64,000 nucleotides of DNA from Desulfosediminicola ganghwensis (GTDB taxonomy: Bacteria > Desulfobacterota > Desulfobulbia > Desulfobulbales > Desulfocapsaceae): the NCBI RefSeq assembly GCF_005116675.2, contig NZ_CP050699.1, positions 186,001 through 250,000 on the forward strand, given 5' to 3'. Shown in pieces: positions 1 to 8,871 of this stretch. The position numbers and the translations under genes were made by a program. How positions within the stretch are numbered: position 1 is the first letter of the stretch; the number at the start of each line of letters is the position of its first letter. Under the pieces are notes generated by a model that ran no database searches, had not been told where the DNA came from, and saw only the letters and a list, made by a program, of their open reading frames with translations.

Positions 1-1058
1 TACACCTGCCAACCAGCGGAGTGCGTGGCCTTCCCACTTCTGTCGATCACAAAGCACTCGGTATCAGGCTGTGAGTTGATGAACTTCACGCCATCCACCG
101 GCTCCATAACAAAGACAGAGGTACTGAGGGCATCGGCGTCCATAACGGTGGAAGCCATTACGGTAACGCTAGTGGACAATTGTGGCGAATGGCCGGTCTT
201 GGAATCGACGATGTGGTGGAAAACCTTCTCCCTGTCGTAGAACACCTCATAATTACCGGAAGTGGCAATGGCTCCGTCTTTCATGGTGATTACATCAGGA
301 TATTGCTTCGACTTTTTCGGGTCCTGAATTGCCACAGTCCAGGCCCGGCCCTTGGCAGCAGTACCGCTGGTGCGGATATCACCACCTGCATTGATCAGGT
401 GATTGGTGATGCCATGCTTGGCGAGAACCTCTGAAGCCCGGTCAACAATGAATCCTTTGGCAATACCATCGAGGGTAATACCCATATCGCTGTGGGAAAA
501 GAGGATATCGCCGCCCTGTACCTTGATCTTGTCGGTACCTATGGTCGCCAGCAGCTCATTCACCTCACGCTCTACCGGCTCCTTGCCGGCAGCGAACGAC
601 TCGTTATACAGGTCGATCAGCGGCTTGACGGTGATATCAAAAGCACCGGCAGTCTCACGGTTGTAATACATTGAGCGCGCCACCAGTTCCTGCATCTCTT
701 TCGGTGGAGCAACGATTCTGCCAACCCCGTTCAGTTCGCTGACCGGGGAGCTGGACTCGAAACGGGTCAGCATGGAGTTGAGACGGTCTATCTCTTCAAA
801 AGCACGACCGATTGCATTCTCCGCCTCATCGCGGGATGGGTGGATGGCAGTCATTGCCACATAGGTCCCCATGGACAACCTGGTAGCGGTTACCTTGTAC
901 TCTTTTTTGTTGAAAAGAAATGCCTCAGCCTTTTCCGCCGGCAACAAGGCCACAGAGGCCGCGCCAAGCCCAAGCAAACCGGACAGCTTCAAGAACGATC
1001 TTCTCTTCTGATCAACAACATTTTCGGCAGTTTTCATATCAGTATCCAATCCTTTCAT
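1..1058 (-). CDS. apbE: FAD:protein FMN transferase (ApbE), 3' end at window edge
   Basis: Transfers FMN from FAD to threonine residues of flavoproteins, here most likely RnfG and RnfD of the operon it closes. Translation from the ATG at 1058 gives a twin-arginine signal (KRRSFLK near residue 20), so the enzyme is probably exported to the periplasm, where the Rnf flavin sites face. Family motifs are present: DGIAKGFIVD, NAGGDIR and HHIVDSKTGH, which form the FAD/Mg site. About 352 residues are visible, close to the usual family length, so the stop is probably at or just beyond base 1; the last two bases (TA on this strand) could begin it. It starts one base after the rnfB stop, so the two are co-translated. 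A second possible start is the ATG at 1037. Confidence 0.93.
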   Translation of the reverse strand, partial: MKGLDTDMKTAENVVDQKRRSFLKLSGLLGLGAASVALLPAEKAEAFLFNKKEYKVTATRLSMGTYVAMTAIHPSRDEAENAIGRAFEEIDRLNSMLTRFESSSPVSELNGVGRIVAPPKEMQELVARSMYYNRETAGAFDITVKPLIDLYNESFAAGKEPVEREVNELLATIGTDKIKVQGGDILFSHSDMGITLDGIAKGFIVDRASEVLAKHGITNHLINAGGDIRTSGTAAKGRAWTVAIQDPKKSKQYPDVITMKDGAIATSGNYEVFYDREKVFHHIVDSKTGHSPQLSTSVTVMASTVMDADALSTSVFVMEPVDGVKFINSQPDTECFVIDRSGKATHSAGWQV

Positions 1059-1059
1059 A

Positions 1060-1935
1060 TTATCCGGCCATTTTCAGGCCATCTGCGACGTCTCTGGTTA
1101 TAACCTGACGACCGTCATACATTCTGAAAATATCACGAGGGCACTTGGCAACACAAGCCTCTTCACAACTGGGCCCATAGTCGATACATGCTTTATGGTC
1201 GATCTTGATCTTATTGTCTTCATAGCTGACGGCATCCGCCGGGCACGCTTTGACACAGAGCTTACACCCGATGCAGCCCACTTCGCAAACGGATTTTACC
1301 AATTTGCCAAGATCTTTGGTTGAACAAGGTACCCAGACACGGGCCTTCAGGGTTTGCAGCTCGATGATACTTTTCGGGCATATCTTGACGCAAGCCCCAC
1401 AGCTTACGCACTTATCCGGGTTGATAACCGGAAAGTTCTCTACCATTTCAATGGCATCGAACGGGCAAACCGCTTTGCACTCACCAAGACCGATACAGGC
1501 ATACTGGCACTTGGAAGGCCCGCCGAAGCCGAGGTTGGCAGCCGTGCAGGAGGCAAAGCCGATATACTCATGTTTGTGGCTGACGCGACCTTCGACGCGG
1601 GAGCAACGCACCACCGCCATCTGGTCTTCCACGGCAGCCATTTTTTTACCGGTGAGTTCGGCAACCCTGTTGGCAACAGCCTCTTTACCAGGGAAACAAA
1701 GATTGGGAGGTACGTCGGGGTCGTTAACCACTGCGATGGCATATCCCTCGCAACCCGGATAACCGCAACCACCGCATTGAGCCATGGGCAGGGACTCCGT
1801 CACCTCTTCGATGAGCGGGTTGACCTCAACCGCAAATTTATGGGCCGCAATGGCCAGGCCTATCCCGAAAAACAGACCGATACAGCCAAGCAGAACCACT
1901 CCACCTAACGCTATTTTTATTAATGCCGGATCCAT
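1060..1935 (-). CDS. rnfB: Rnf complex iron-sulfur subunit RnfB
   Basis: Cytoplasmic multi-cluster electron-wire subunit of the ion-pumping ferredoxin:NAD+ oxidoreductase. It has an N-terminal membrane anchor (residues 8-30), then the Rnf-type four-cysteine domain (CGGCGYPGC and a downstream Cys), then ferredoxin-type motifs: CIGLGECKAVCP, CVSCGACVKICP, CIGCKLCVKACP and an irregular one around CEEACVAKCP. At 291 residues with this many clusters it resembles the long RnfB of anaerobes rather than the shorter gammaproteobacterial form. It lies between rnfA and apbE in a compact operon; the 45-base gap from rnfA is small. Confidence 0.95.
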   Translation of the reverse strand: MDPALIKIALGGVVLLGCIGLFFGIGLAIAAHKFAVEVNPLIEEVTESLPMAQCGGCGYPGCEGYAIAVVNDPDVPPNLCFPGKEAVANRVAELTGKKMAAVEDQMAVVRCSRVEGRVSHKHEYIGFASCTAANLGFGGPSKCQYACIGLGECKAVCPFDAIEMVENFPVINPDKCVSCGACVKICPKSIIELQTLKARVWVPCSTKDLGKLVKSVCEVGCIGCKLCVKACPADAVSYEDNKIKIDHKACIDYGPSCEEACVAKCPRDIFRMYDGRQVITRDVADGLKMAG

Positions 1936-1980
1936 ATCACTACTCTCATATTCATCCGTTAATAGTTAACATCCTCTGTC

Positions 1981-2919
1981 CTAGAACAGCTGCAGACCTG
2001 AGAATCCCAGAAAAGCCATGGCAAACTGACCGGCAACGATAAAGGCCATGGGCAGCCCCTTGAAAGTTGGCGGAATGTTTGCGAGCTCCAACCGTTCACT
2101 GACAGAACTCATGAGATACAGAGCCAGCAGGAAGCCGCCACCGGCACCCAGCGACAGCATCAGGGTCTCAAAGTAGTTGTAATTGTTGTCAGCCAGGATG
2201 AGTGGCACCGCAATTACAATACAGTTGGCAATAACCAGGACCAGATAGACACCGAATGAGTTAAACAGTACCGGGTTCACCTTTCTGAGAATGGTATCCA
2301 CGGCCTGTACCGTCAGTGAAGTGAGGCCGATGAAGATAACGATCTGCAGAAAGCCGAGATTATACGGCACCAGCACAAACTGATAAAGGAACCATGCCAT
2401 GGAAGCCGAGATCACCATAACGATGGTGAACACCACACCCATGCCTTTAGCGGTAGCCTTACGTTTTGCCGTTCCGAAAAACACACAGAGACCAAGGTAC
2501 TTGGTAAAAACAAAGTTCTGGATCAACAACGCCGAAATCATGATCGAGAACAGATAGCCAAGATAAGACTTGGATACCGTGAAGTCGATTATGGCGTCAC
2601 CCTTCAGGTTTCGTGCCTCGACCACGTGGGTTTCGGTGGTGTTCAGTGGATCTGCAAATTTCAGGGATACTGACTTGCCGTTTGCTGCCACATCCGCCGC
2701 AACAAGCTGCAACCTGATATCGGGGTCCGGCTCTTCGTATACCACATAGTTATTTATGTCACCAGCACCGGCATCTGCTGCACCGGCAAAGGTGACGATG
2801 ATTTCGTTGTCATCACCAAACTTCTTGCCGCTCACAAAATCTGCAGCCTGCAACCAGGCAGGCAGAAGGAGCGCCACCAGGGTAAAGCAGAGTATTTTAC
2901 TCAGGTGTTTCTTTATCAT
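1981..2919 (-). CDS. rnfA: Rnf complex membrane subunit RnfA with N-terminal secreted Ig-like extension
   Basis: Residues about 118-312 are a normal six-helix RnfA (a usual RnfA is about 190 residues), one of the paired membrane subunits that with RnfE carries electrons across the membrane. In front of it lies an extra ~117 residues: a signal peptide (charged start, hydrophobic stretch, cleavage probably after WLQA near residue 25), then a beta-rich segment whose pattern (INNYVVYEE, NGKSVSLKFADPL, THVVEARNLKGD) looks like a bacterial Ig-like/SbsA-type domain. No frameshift separates the parts and no start with a good ribosome site is visible at the domain junction, so the fusion seems real. 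It overlaps rnfE by four bases (ATGA), implying translational coupling. Confidence 0.9.
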   Translation of the reverse strand: MIKKHLSKILCFTLVALLLPAWLQAADFVSGKKFGDDNEIIVTFAGAADAGAGDINNYVVYEEPDPDIRLQLVAADVAANGKSVSLKFADPLNTTETHVVEARNLKGDAIIDFTVSKSYLGYLFSIMISALLIQNFVFTKYLGLCVFFGTAKRKATAKGMGVVFTIVMVISASMAWFLYQFVLVPYNLGFLQIVIFIGLTSLTVQAVDTILRKVNPVLFNSFGVYLVLVIANCIVIAVPLILADNNYNYFETLMLSLGAGGGFLLALYLMSSVSERLELANIPPTFKGLPMAFIVAGQFAMAFLGFSGLQLF

Positions 2920-3536
2920 GAGGTTACTCCTTTCTTACGCTTGTAGACCACTTCCACCCAATTGAAGAAAGCCATCATGAGCCCGACCACAAAGAAACCG
3001 GCACTTGGCAGGATGAAAAACAAGAGCGGTTTGAAGCCGAGAACGTCATAGCCGAGAATCATGCCGGAACCAAACAGTTCACGGAAAGCACCGATGACGA
3101 CCATACCAACCATAAAACCAAGCCCCATACCGACCGCATCCCAGAACGAGTCGCTCACCTTTTCTTTACAGGCAAACATCTCAAGACGCATGGTGATGAT
3201 GGCAAAGGCCACGATCAGTTTTACAAAAATTCCCATCTTGGCGTAGGCGTCTGGCATATACGCCGCCAGCACCAGGTCAATTACGGTAACCCAGGTGGCG
3301 ATGGTCAGTGTGTAGGTAGGAATACGAATACGGGGATGAATTACATCCTTAAAAAGCGATATCGTCACACTGGAGAACACCTGTACGAAAAATACGGCAA
3401 TACCCAGCATGATACCGTTCATGACGTTGGTGGAGATACCCACAGCAGGACACATGGACAAGGCCAGCTTGAATATCGGGTTCTCACTCAGGATACCGCG
3501 ACCGAGCAATTGTGAAATAGACTTATCGTTTGCCAC
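2916..3536 (-). CDS. rnfE: Rnf complex membrane subunit RnfE
   Basis: Integral membrane subunit homologous to RnfA and NqrD; together the pair holds the membrane-embedded iron-sulfur centre. 206 residues, six predicted helices, with family signatures ENPIFKLALSMCPAVG near residue 18 (containing the conserved Cys) and MRLEMFACKEKV near residue 117. The C-terminus ends in a basic tail. It lies between rnfG and rnfA, overlapping rnfA by four bases, in the standard C-D-G-E-A-B order. Confidence 0.95.
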   Translation of the reverse strand: MANDKSISQLLGRGILSENPIFKLALSMCPAVGISTNVMNGIMLGIAVFFVQVFSSVTISLFKDVIHPRIRIPTYTLTIATWVTVIDLVLAAYMPDAYAKMGIFVKLIVAFAIITMRLEMFACKEKVSDSFWDAVGMGLGFMVGMVVIGAFRELFGSGMILGYDVLGFKPLLFFILPSAGFFVVGLMMAFFNWVEVVYKRKKGVTS

Positions 3537-3556
3537 GTTACTACCTCTGCTAAAGT

Positions 3557-4453
3557 TTAGAAGGAAACAGCAATCTGCTGTTCTTTCAGTACGGAGTCGA
3601 GGGTATCGATGCGGTATGCAAACTTCTTGGTTATACCTTTCAGACCATCGGTTACCGCTTTGGTAGAGATGGTCGCACCCGTGAGCGCATAAATATCCTG
3701 TTCCCTGTACTTCTCCATCATTGCCATCTGCGCAGACTCGTCTACCTTGCCTTCCAGGGCTTTCTGATACTCGCCCGGCAGTGGCTCTTTAACAACTTCC
3801 AACCCCTTCAATATCTCAAAGGTCTTACCATCGAACTGGTTCTTGAAGTAATCCTGTTCGATCTCTGCACCAAGACCGGGATCTTCCTCATGCTCCAGGA
3901 CCTCGAAACCCAGCATGCTGTACTTTGGATCAAGGGCCATCATCACGTGGATAAAGGTCTTGAAGCCCGGGAATTTGCCACCAAGCAGATAGGCAGCCCG
4001 CTGACCGTCGTCGGTCACCACAATCGCCTGCTCGGCAAAGACAATCTCCTTGCCGCCGCCAATTGCCGCCAATATTGCTGTCTCCCGGTCTTTTGCAGAG
4101 ATCGCTTTCTCTTCCGCAAGCTCTACCGGTTGCTGAAAGGCCAGTTTGCCATCAAGATCCAGCACCACGAAAACAAAGGGTGCGGCAGCGTCATGAGACG
4201 CCGGCAACAGGTAACCGATGTATTGCTGACCAGCCTCTTTCACCACATAACGATACAGTTCATGCATGACGAGCGATTCAGGCGGTGGAGTCTCGTGACT
4301 ATAACCGAGTAAGGAGAATCGAACCGTTTCTTCACGAACGTGCTCATTATGGGTCTTGGCCTTGTTGGTAATGATAAAAGTCGAACCCATCACCACCGCT
4401 GCCAACAGACAGGAGACCGTCAGTCGGAATGTAATGTTCATTATCTGGTTCAT
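3557..4453 (-). CDS. rnfG: Rnf complex FMN-binding subunit RnfG
   Basis: Periplasm-facing subunit with a covalently bound FMN. A single N-terminal membrane helix (residues 7-28) is followed by an FMN-binding domain. The flavinylation motif TGATIST sits near residue 260 and matches the ApbE target consensus (S/T-G-A-T-S/T), the second Thr being the expected attachment site. At 298 residues it is longer than the typical 200-210; the extra part lies between the anchor and the FMN domain (roughly residues 40-150). Its start overlaps the rnfD stop by four bases. Confidence 0.93.
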   Translation of the reverse strand: MNQIMNITFRLTVSCLLAAVVMGSTFIITNKAKTHNEHVREETVRFSLLGYSHETPPPESLVMHELYRYVVKEAGQQYIGYLLPASHDAAAPFVFVVLDLDGKLAFQQPVELAEEKAISAKDRETAILAAIGGGKEIVFAEQAIVVTDDGQRAAYLLGGKFPGFKTFIHVMMALDPKYSMLGFEVLEHEEDPGLGAEIEQDYFKNQFDGKTFEILKGLEVVKEPLPGEYQKALEGKVDESAQMAMMEKYREQDIYALTGATISTKAVTDGLKGITKKFAYRIDTLDSVLKEQQIAVSF

Positions 4454-5496
4454 TTGTCACCTCCCGCAGGGCCGGCAAAACGCTTGGGTTTGCAGAAGTT
4501 GTCGATAACACTGGCAAGCGGGTTCATCAGCAGGATGGCGTAACAGATACCTTCCGGATACCCGCCTTTCAGCCTGATCAACACAGTCAAGGCGCCGATA
4601 CCGACGCCGTAGACAAGCTGGCCGGTCTTGGTGGTTGGTGAGGTGACGTAGTCGGTGGCCATATAGATTGAGCCGAGAATCGCGCCACCGGAGAGTATAG
4701 CCAGCAGTGGATCGCCACCGAAATAGCTCTCACCGCCAAAGATCCAGGTAAGGGTCGCGATTGTTCCCAGCACAGCCACCGGGGTATGCCAGGTGATGTA
4801 GTTTTTATAGATCAGGTAGGCCCCGCCCAACACCAGCAGAAAACCTGAAGTCTCGCCAATACAGCCAGGGCGCCAGCCCAAAAAGAACGAGGTGTACAGG
4901 GATGCGCCGGAACCAAACATCTCGGTAAAGGCGACCATACCCTGCTCTTTCATGACGGCAAGCGGGGTGGCGGTGGAGACCGCATCCACACCTGCACCGA
5001 AATAACTGAATATCGCCAATCCCTCGACCGGTGGCAGCCAGGCGGAGGTCATCGCCACCGGGAAGGTCGCCAGCAGAAAGGCACGCCCCATGAGCGCCGG
5101 GTTGAAAATGTTAAAACCGATCCCACCGAAAAGATGCTTGGCAATATAGATCGCCATTACCGCGCCGAGCACCGGCAGCAGGTAGGACACACCAGGCGGG
5201 ATAAGGAAGGCGAGCAGCACACCGGTGAGCACCGCGCTTCCGTCTGTTATGGTTACTGGACGTCCCAGGGATTTCTGACTTACATATTCCACCGCTACAC
5301 AGCTGACAACAGATACGGCGGTGATGATCAGGACCTGGAATCCGAAAATAAAGACCGACAGGAACAGGGGCGGCATAAGGCAGGCCACCACGGTCCACAT
5401 AATTTTGGCAACCGTCTCATTACTTTTCACGTGGGGGGATACCGAAACTATCCACTCCCTGTGCGCTGGTAATGACTGGTTTTCTGGCACTTGCAT
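4450..5496 (-). CDS. rnfD: Rnf complex membrane flavoprotein subunit RnfD
   Basis: NqrB/RnfD family membrane subunit with covalent FMN. After a short cytoplasmic N-terminus (about 35 residues) it has some ten hydrophobic segments. The ApbE target DAVSTATPL (middle of the protein) fits the Dxx(S/T)xAT consensus. The ATG at 5496 is preferred (348 residues) because AAGGAGA lies about 12 bases upstream and the homologous region begins just after it; an in-frame TTG at 5550 would add 18 residues. A 138-base gap separates it from rnfC, the largest in the operon. Confidence 0.93.
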   Translation of the reverse strand: MQVPENQSLPAHREWIVSVSPHVKSNETVAKIMWTVVACLMPPLFLSVFIFGFQVLIITAVSVVSCVAVEYVSQKSLGRPVTITDGSAVLTGVLLAFLIPPGVSYLLPVLGAVMAIYIAKHLFGGIGFNIFNPALMGRAFLLATFPVAMTSAWLPPVEGLAIFSYFGAGVDAVSTATPLAVMKEQGMVAFTEMFGSGASLYTSFFLGWRPGCIGETSGFLLVLGGAYLIYKNYITWHTPVAVLGTIATLTWIFGGESYFGGDPLLAILSGGAILGSIYMATDYVTSPTTKTGQLVYGVGIGALTVLIRLKGGYPEGICYAILLMNPLASVIDNFCKPKRFAGPAGGDK

Positions 5497-5634
5497 GTCT
5501 TTAAAGATTCTCCTTGAACTGGTTATTATCTCTCGATGCAGACCACTCAATAACTTTTTTTGACTGCACTTTTATTATTTTTTGGTGTCAGTAAAGCTCG
5601 CTACGACACGTTCGGCCGGTTGCTTTTGCACCGG

Positions 5635-6954
5635 CTATCTTTTGGCCTTCATTTTCGCCAGTCGAACAAACTGCACGAGTGGTCTCTTGGCCGGGCAGAC
5701 ATAGGCACAGCTGCCACATTCAAAACAGTCGAACACTCCGAACCTGGCGGTATCCTCAGCGCGGTTGGCTTCTACATGGATCCCAACTTCTTTCGGCTCC
5801 AATCCCATGGGGCAGGCATCAATACACCAGCCGCAACGAATACACGCAGAATGGGGATTGGTATCCACTTCATCTTCTGTGAGAAACAGGACTGAAGAGG
5901 TAGTCTTGGTGATTGGGATACTGAGGTCTGACACCGCAAAACCCATCATTGGACCGCCCATGATAATCTTGGTCAGCTCAGGTTTTACGCCGCCGAGGTA
6001 GTCAACGATATCGCTCACCTTGGTGCCCACCTTGACCAAAAGGTTGGCCGGCTTATTGATACCCTTGCCGGCAATGGTGACCACCTTCTCATAGAGCGGT
6101 TTGCTGCAGGCTACCGCGTCGTAAATCGCCGCTGCGGTAGACACATTGTGTACCACCACACCCACAGCCGAAGGCAGTGACTGGGAAGGGACTTTTCTAC
6201 CGGTTAAGGCCTGGATCAATTGTTTTTCCGAACCTTGCGGATATTTCACCTCAAGCCCCTGCACCTGAATCGTACAATCGGCGCTGGAGACAGCCTCCGC
6301 AGCCCTGGTCATGGTCTCGATTGCATCGGGTTTATTCGACTCGATACCGATCTGACACTTGGTAACACCAAGGATCTTCATGATTATGCGGGCACCTTCC
6401 ACCACCTCCGAAGCGTGCTCCAGCATCTGGCGATGATCCGCGGTGATATACGGCTCACACTCGGCACCGTTTAACAGCAACTGGTCAATCTGGGCATCCC
6501 GGGGCGGACTTAACTTGACATGGGTCGGGAAACCCGCGCCGCCAATACCGATAATGCCTGCCTCATGCACCTTCTTTTTAAGCTCATCTGCAGCCAGCTG
6601 CTGCCAGTCACCTGCCTGATAGTCGGCACGCGCTGCCTCGTGATCAACTTTGATAGTCACGGAAGGCGCTGAGACACGCATGGGATGCGCCGAAGTGCCA
6701 ATGGCCTTGATCGTTCCCGCCACCGGTGAGTGGAGTGGTACTCCCAAGCCCTTTTTCACCTCACCAATAAGGCCTCCCTCGACCACTTCCTCACGCCGCG
6801 TAACCGTCGGCTCGCACGGGGCACCAATGTGCTGACCGAGAATAATCTCCAGCTCATCGGGGACCGGCATTCGCTCAATAGGAAGAGCGGCAGTCTGCCC
6901 TTTTGCTTCCGGCGGATGGACTCCGCCTTGTAAAAACGTCAGTAATGATTTCAT
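5635..6954 (-). CDS. rnfC: Rnf complex NADH-binding subunit RnfC
   Basis: Peripheral cytoplasmic subunit that docks NAD(H) and FMN and passes electrons through two [4Fe-4S] clusters. The nucleotide/flavin loop GIGGAGFPTHVK is near residue 137 and the two cluster motifs CIRCGWCIDACP and CFECGSCAYVCP are near the C-terminus. At 439 residues it is the short form without the long Ala/Lys-rich C-terminal tail of gammaproteobacterial RnfC. The ATG at 6954 is chosen over an in-frame GTG at 6963 because AAGTGG lies five bases before it. First gene of the canonical rnf set. Confidence 0.95.
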   Translation of the reverse strand: MKSLLTFLQGGVHPPEAKGQTAALPIERMPVPDELEIILGQHIGAPCEPTVTRREEVVEGGLIGEVKKGLGVPLHSPVAGTIKAIGTSAHPMRVSAPSVTIKVDHEAARADYQAGDWQQLAADELKKKVHEAGIIGIGGAGFPTHVKLSPPRDAQIDQLLLNGAECEPYITADHRQMLEHASEVVEGARIIMKILGVTKCQIGIESNKPDAIETMTRAAEAVSSADCTIQVQGLEVKYPQGSEKQLIQALTGRKVPSQSLPSAVGVVVHNVSTAAAIYDAVACSKPLYEKVVTIAGKGINKPANLLVKVGTKVSDIVDYLGGVKPELTKIIMGGPMMGFAVSDLSIPITKTTSSVLFLTEDEVDTNPHSACIRCGWCIDACPMGLEPKEVGIHVEANRAEDTARFGVFDCFECGSCAYVCPAKRPLVQFVRLAKMKAKR

Positions 6955-7037
6955 ATTATCCACTTACTGAAAGCTAAAATCTGCAGTGCGGGCTTTCGTG
7001 TTCCGCACCAGGTTCATCACCCGTATCTGAAGTTCGA

Positions 7038-8027
7038 TCAGACTACGCCACCAAACTGTTTCATAAACTGCACACGTTCAAAGGGTGCCGGGTTCTCCGC
7101 CTTGCCATAACTCAATCTGCCACGGAATTCTGCAATGGAGTTGAAATTTTTCTCCTCCATCCACTGTTCCAGACCAGCCAGAATCTCGCCGATTTGTCCA
7201 GTCCCGTTCTTGTACAGGGTCGATACTACCTGAACTGCCGCAGCACCAGCCAACAACTGTTTAATCACACCTTCTGCGTCGTGAACTCCAGTAGATGCTG
7301 CGAAATCCTTCTCTATATTTGCTGAAAGTAAGCCAATCCACCTGAGCGACTCACAAATATCGGCTGGTGTACTGAAGACGTCTGCCTTGCTTACTTTCAA
7401 AGATTGAATATCGATGTCCGGGCGATAGTATCGGTTGAACAGAACGAATCCAGCCACCCTGTTCTCCGTCGACCAGGCCAGACGACTGACAAGGTTGGCA
7501 AGCCCGGCAGAATAATTGCTCATCTTCAGGGCAATGGGAATATCGACAGTCTCACTCACCTTCTTTAAAATAGAGAAGTAGAGCTTCTCGTTCTGCTCAC
7601 CACTTTTTTTCGGATCACTCGGCAGTTGGGCGATATTCAACTCAAGACCATCCGCGCCTGCCTTTTCCACACGCTTGGCAAAGTCTGTCCACTCGCTGTC
7701 GGAAACACAGTTAATACTTGCGATAACGGGGATGTCTACCGCTTCCTTGGCATCCGCGACAAGAGCCAGATACTCATCGACGCTGCCCGCCCTGGTATAT
7801 TCACGGATATATTCAAACGCATCAGGATAATCTGTGTGATAATCGCCCAAATTAGCTGCCAGTTCAGCCTCAATCTGTTCTTCAAACAAGGACTTCAGAA
7901 CAACGCCCCCGGCACCTGCTTCAGCCAGTTCCTTTACCTTATCGACCGACCCGGTGAGTCCGCAACTCCCGGCCAGAACCGGATTCTTCAGGTCCAATCC
8001 AAGGTATTTTGTGGAAAGATCTTTCAT
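7038..8027 (-). CDS. Dihydroorotate dehydrogenase-like FMN protein
   Basis: A 329-residue TIM-barrel flavoprotein of the dihydroorotate dehydrogenase class, with N-terminal LSTKYLGLDLKNPVLAGS, a central ELNIAQLPSD segment and the late glycine-rich GAAAVQVVSTLYKNG phosphate-binding region. The subgroup is often annotated DHOD-like and need not act in pyrimidine synthesis. It begins 74 bases upstream of rnfC on the same strand with a good ribosome site (GAGAAGAAA), so it is probably the first gene of the rnf transcript. That position suggests an NAD(P)H- or ferredoxin-linked reductase, but the substrate cannot be read from sequence. Confidence 0.8.
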   Translation of the reverse strand: MKDLSTKYLGLDLKNPVLAGSCGLTGSVDKVKELAEAGAGGVVLKSLFEEQIEAELAANLGDYHTDYPDAFEYIREYTRAGSVDEYLALVADAKEAVDIPVIASINCVSDSEWTDFAKRVEKAGADGLELNIAQLPSDPKKSGEQNEKLYFSILKKVSETVDIPIALKMSNYSAGLANLVSRLAWSTENRVAGFVLFNRYYRPDIDIQSLKVSKADVFSTPADICESLRWIGLLSANIEKDFAASTGVHDAEGVIKQLLAGAAAVQVVSTLYKNGTGQIGEILAGLEQWMEEKNFNSIAEFRGRLSYGKAENPAPFERVQFMKQFGGVV

Positions 8028-8871
8028 TTTCTTCTCTCATCTCAGAAGTTCAATGTATGATTACGGTCGAGGAGTAAACGGAAAACCCCGCCCTTCTCCA
8101 CCGCATTACCTGCCCAGCCTGTCTTTTAATCTCGACCAGCCTGGAAACTACATGCTTTCTGTATCTTTACCGATAAAAACATCAATCTATCACTGGCCCG
8201 GAAACCCTTGCTCAAGCCCGACTTCATTCATGCCTGAAACAAAACAAGGGATTATCCTCAAAAAAGGACAATCCCTTGTCAAACCTAACAACACCTATTG
8301 TATGATCCGGATCCCAGCTCTGCCACGCCCGTGCTAACGCTCCCCGGGCATTGCCGGTCGTCCCCACTCCCTGGCAATTGCCAGCAAGCCGAACTACCTG
8401 TTTTTTTTGAGTTGATCAAGACTATCATTTTCTTTTTTCACTCACAATAAAGCTGTATAGTCCACTTAATATGTATTATTCTTGTCGTCTCATCTTTTTC
8501 AAGACCAGCTTTTTCACCCATTTCTCACTCGTATATCGCTGACTAACGGTTTTTTCTGCCAAGGTCAAGGCATGAAGATGACCGGTTGACCTGCCGAAAC
8601 TGCACAAATCAAGACAACTACATGGCAATCATCTGGTAACACAGAAAAAAAATTAAATCGCAATTGCCGCAAAAATATTTGCTAATTCTTAAAATATTGC
8701 TTACGGGTTGCATAGTCCGCACACATTCAAGCCGAAAAGCAGTCTATCGCTTGCTGATGACTATACCCGCAATTCATATTTTTACCAATAATAACAAGGG
8801 ATTTTTCACGAAATGCCGGGCCACTACTCGGTAGAGGCCCGATTGTGCCGCCTGTGCATCAAGTGCTTATT
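8028..8871. other. Long non-coding spacer with palindromes and a GC-rich block
   Basis: About 840 bases between divergent genes with no supportable coding region. It holds a 14-bp stem with one mismatch at 8244-8279, a GC-rich block at about 8304-8390 with a 10-bp palindrome (GATCCGGATC), a GCCCG/CGGGC stem and a perfect 14-bp palindrome CTGGCAATTGCCAG at 8371-8384, then T8 at 8401-8408. AT-rich sequence follows up to the EamA gene, just before which is a hairpin at 8818-8840 (GGGCC.CTAC/GTAG.GGCCC, loop TCG). Promoters for the rnf operon and for the EamA gene must lie here, but I cannot place them with confidence. Confidence 0.6.
8244..8279. repeat. Inverted repeat, possible leader hairpin of the DHOD-rnf transcript
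   Basis: ACAAGGGATT.TCC pairs with GGA.AATCCCTTGT across an eight-base loop (one A/C mismatch). On the minus strand the second arm is followed by a T-rich run (TTGTTTTGTTTC), so it could act as an attenuator ahead of the DHOD-rnf transcript. Function is inferred from structure only. Confidence 0.45.

Noticed and set aside
8281-8400. GC-rich block as a known riboswitch, SRP RNA or 6S RNA
   Set aside because: None of the conserved cores I know (SRP GGAAGG-type loop, cobalamin or FMN boxes) is present.
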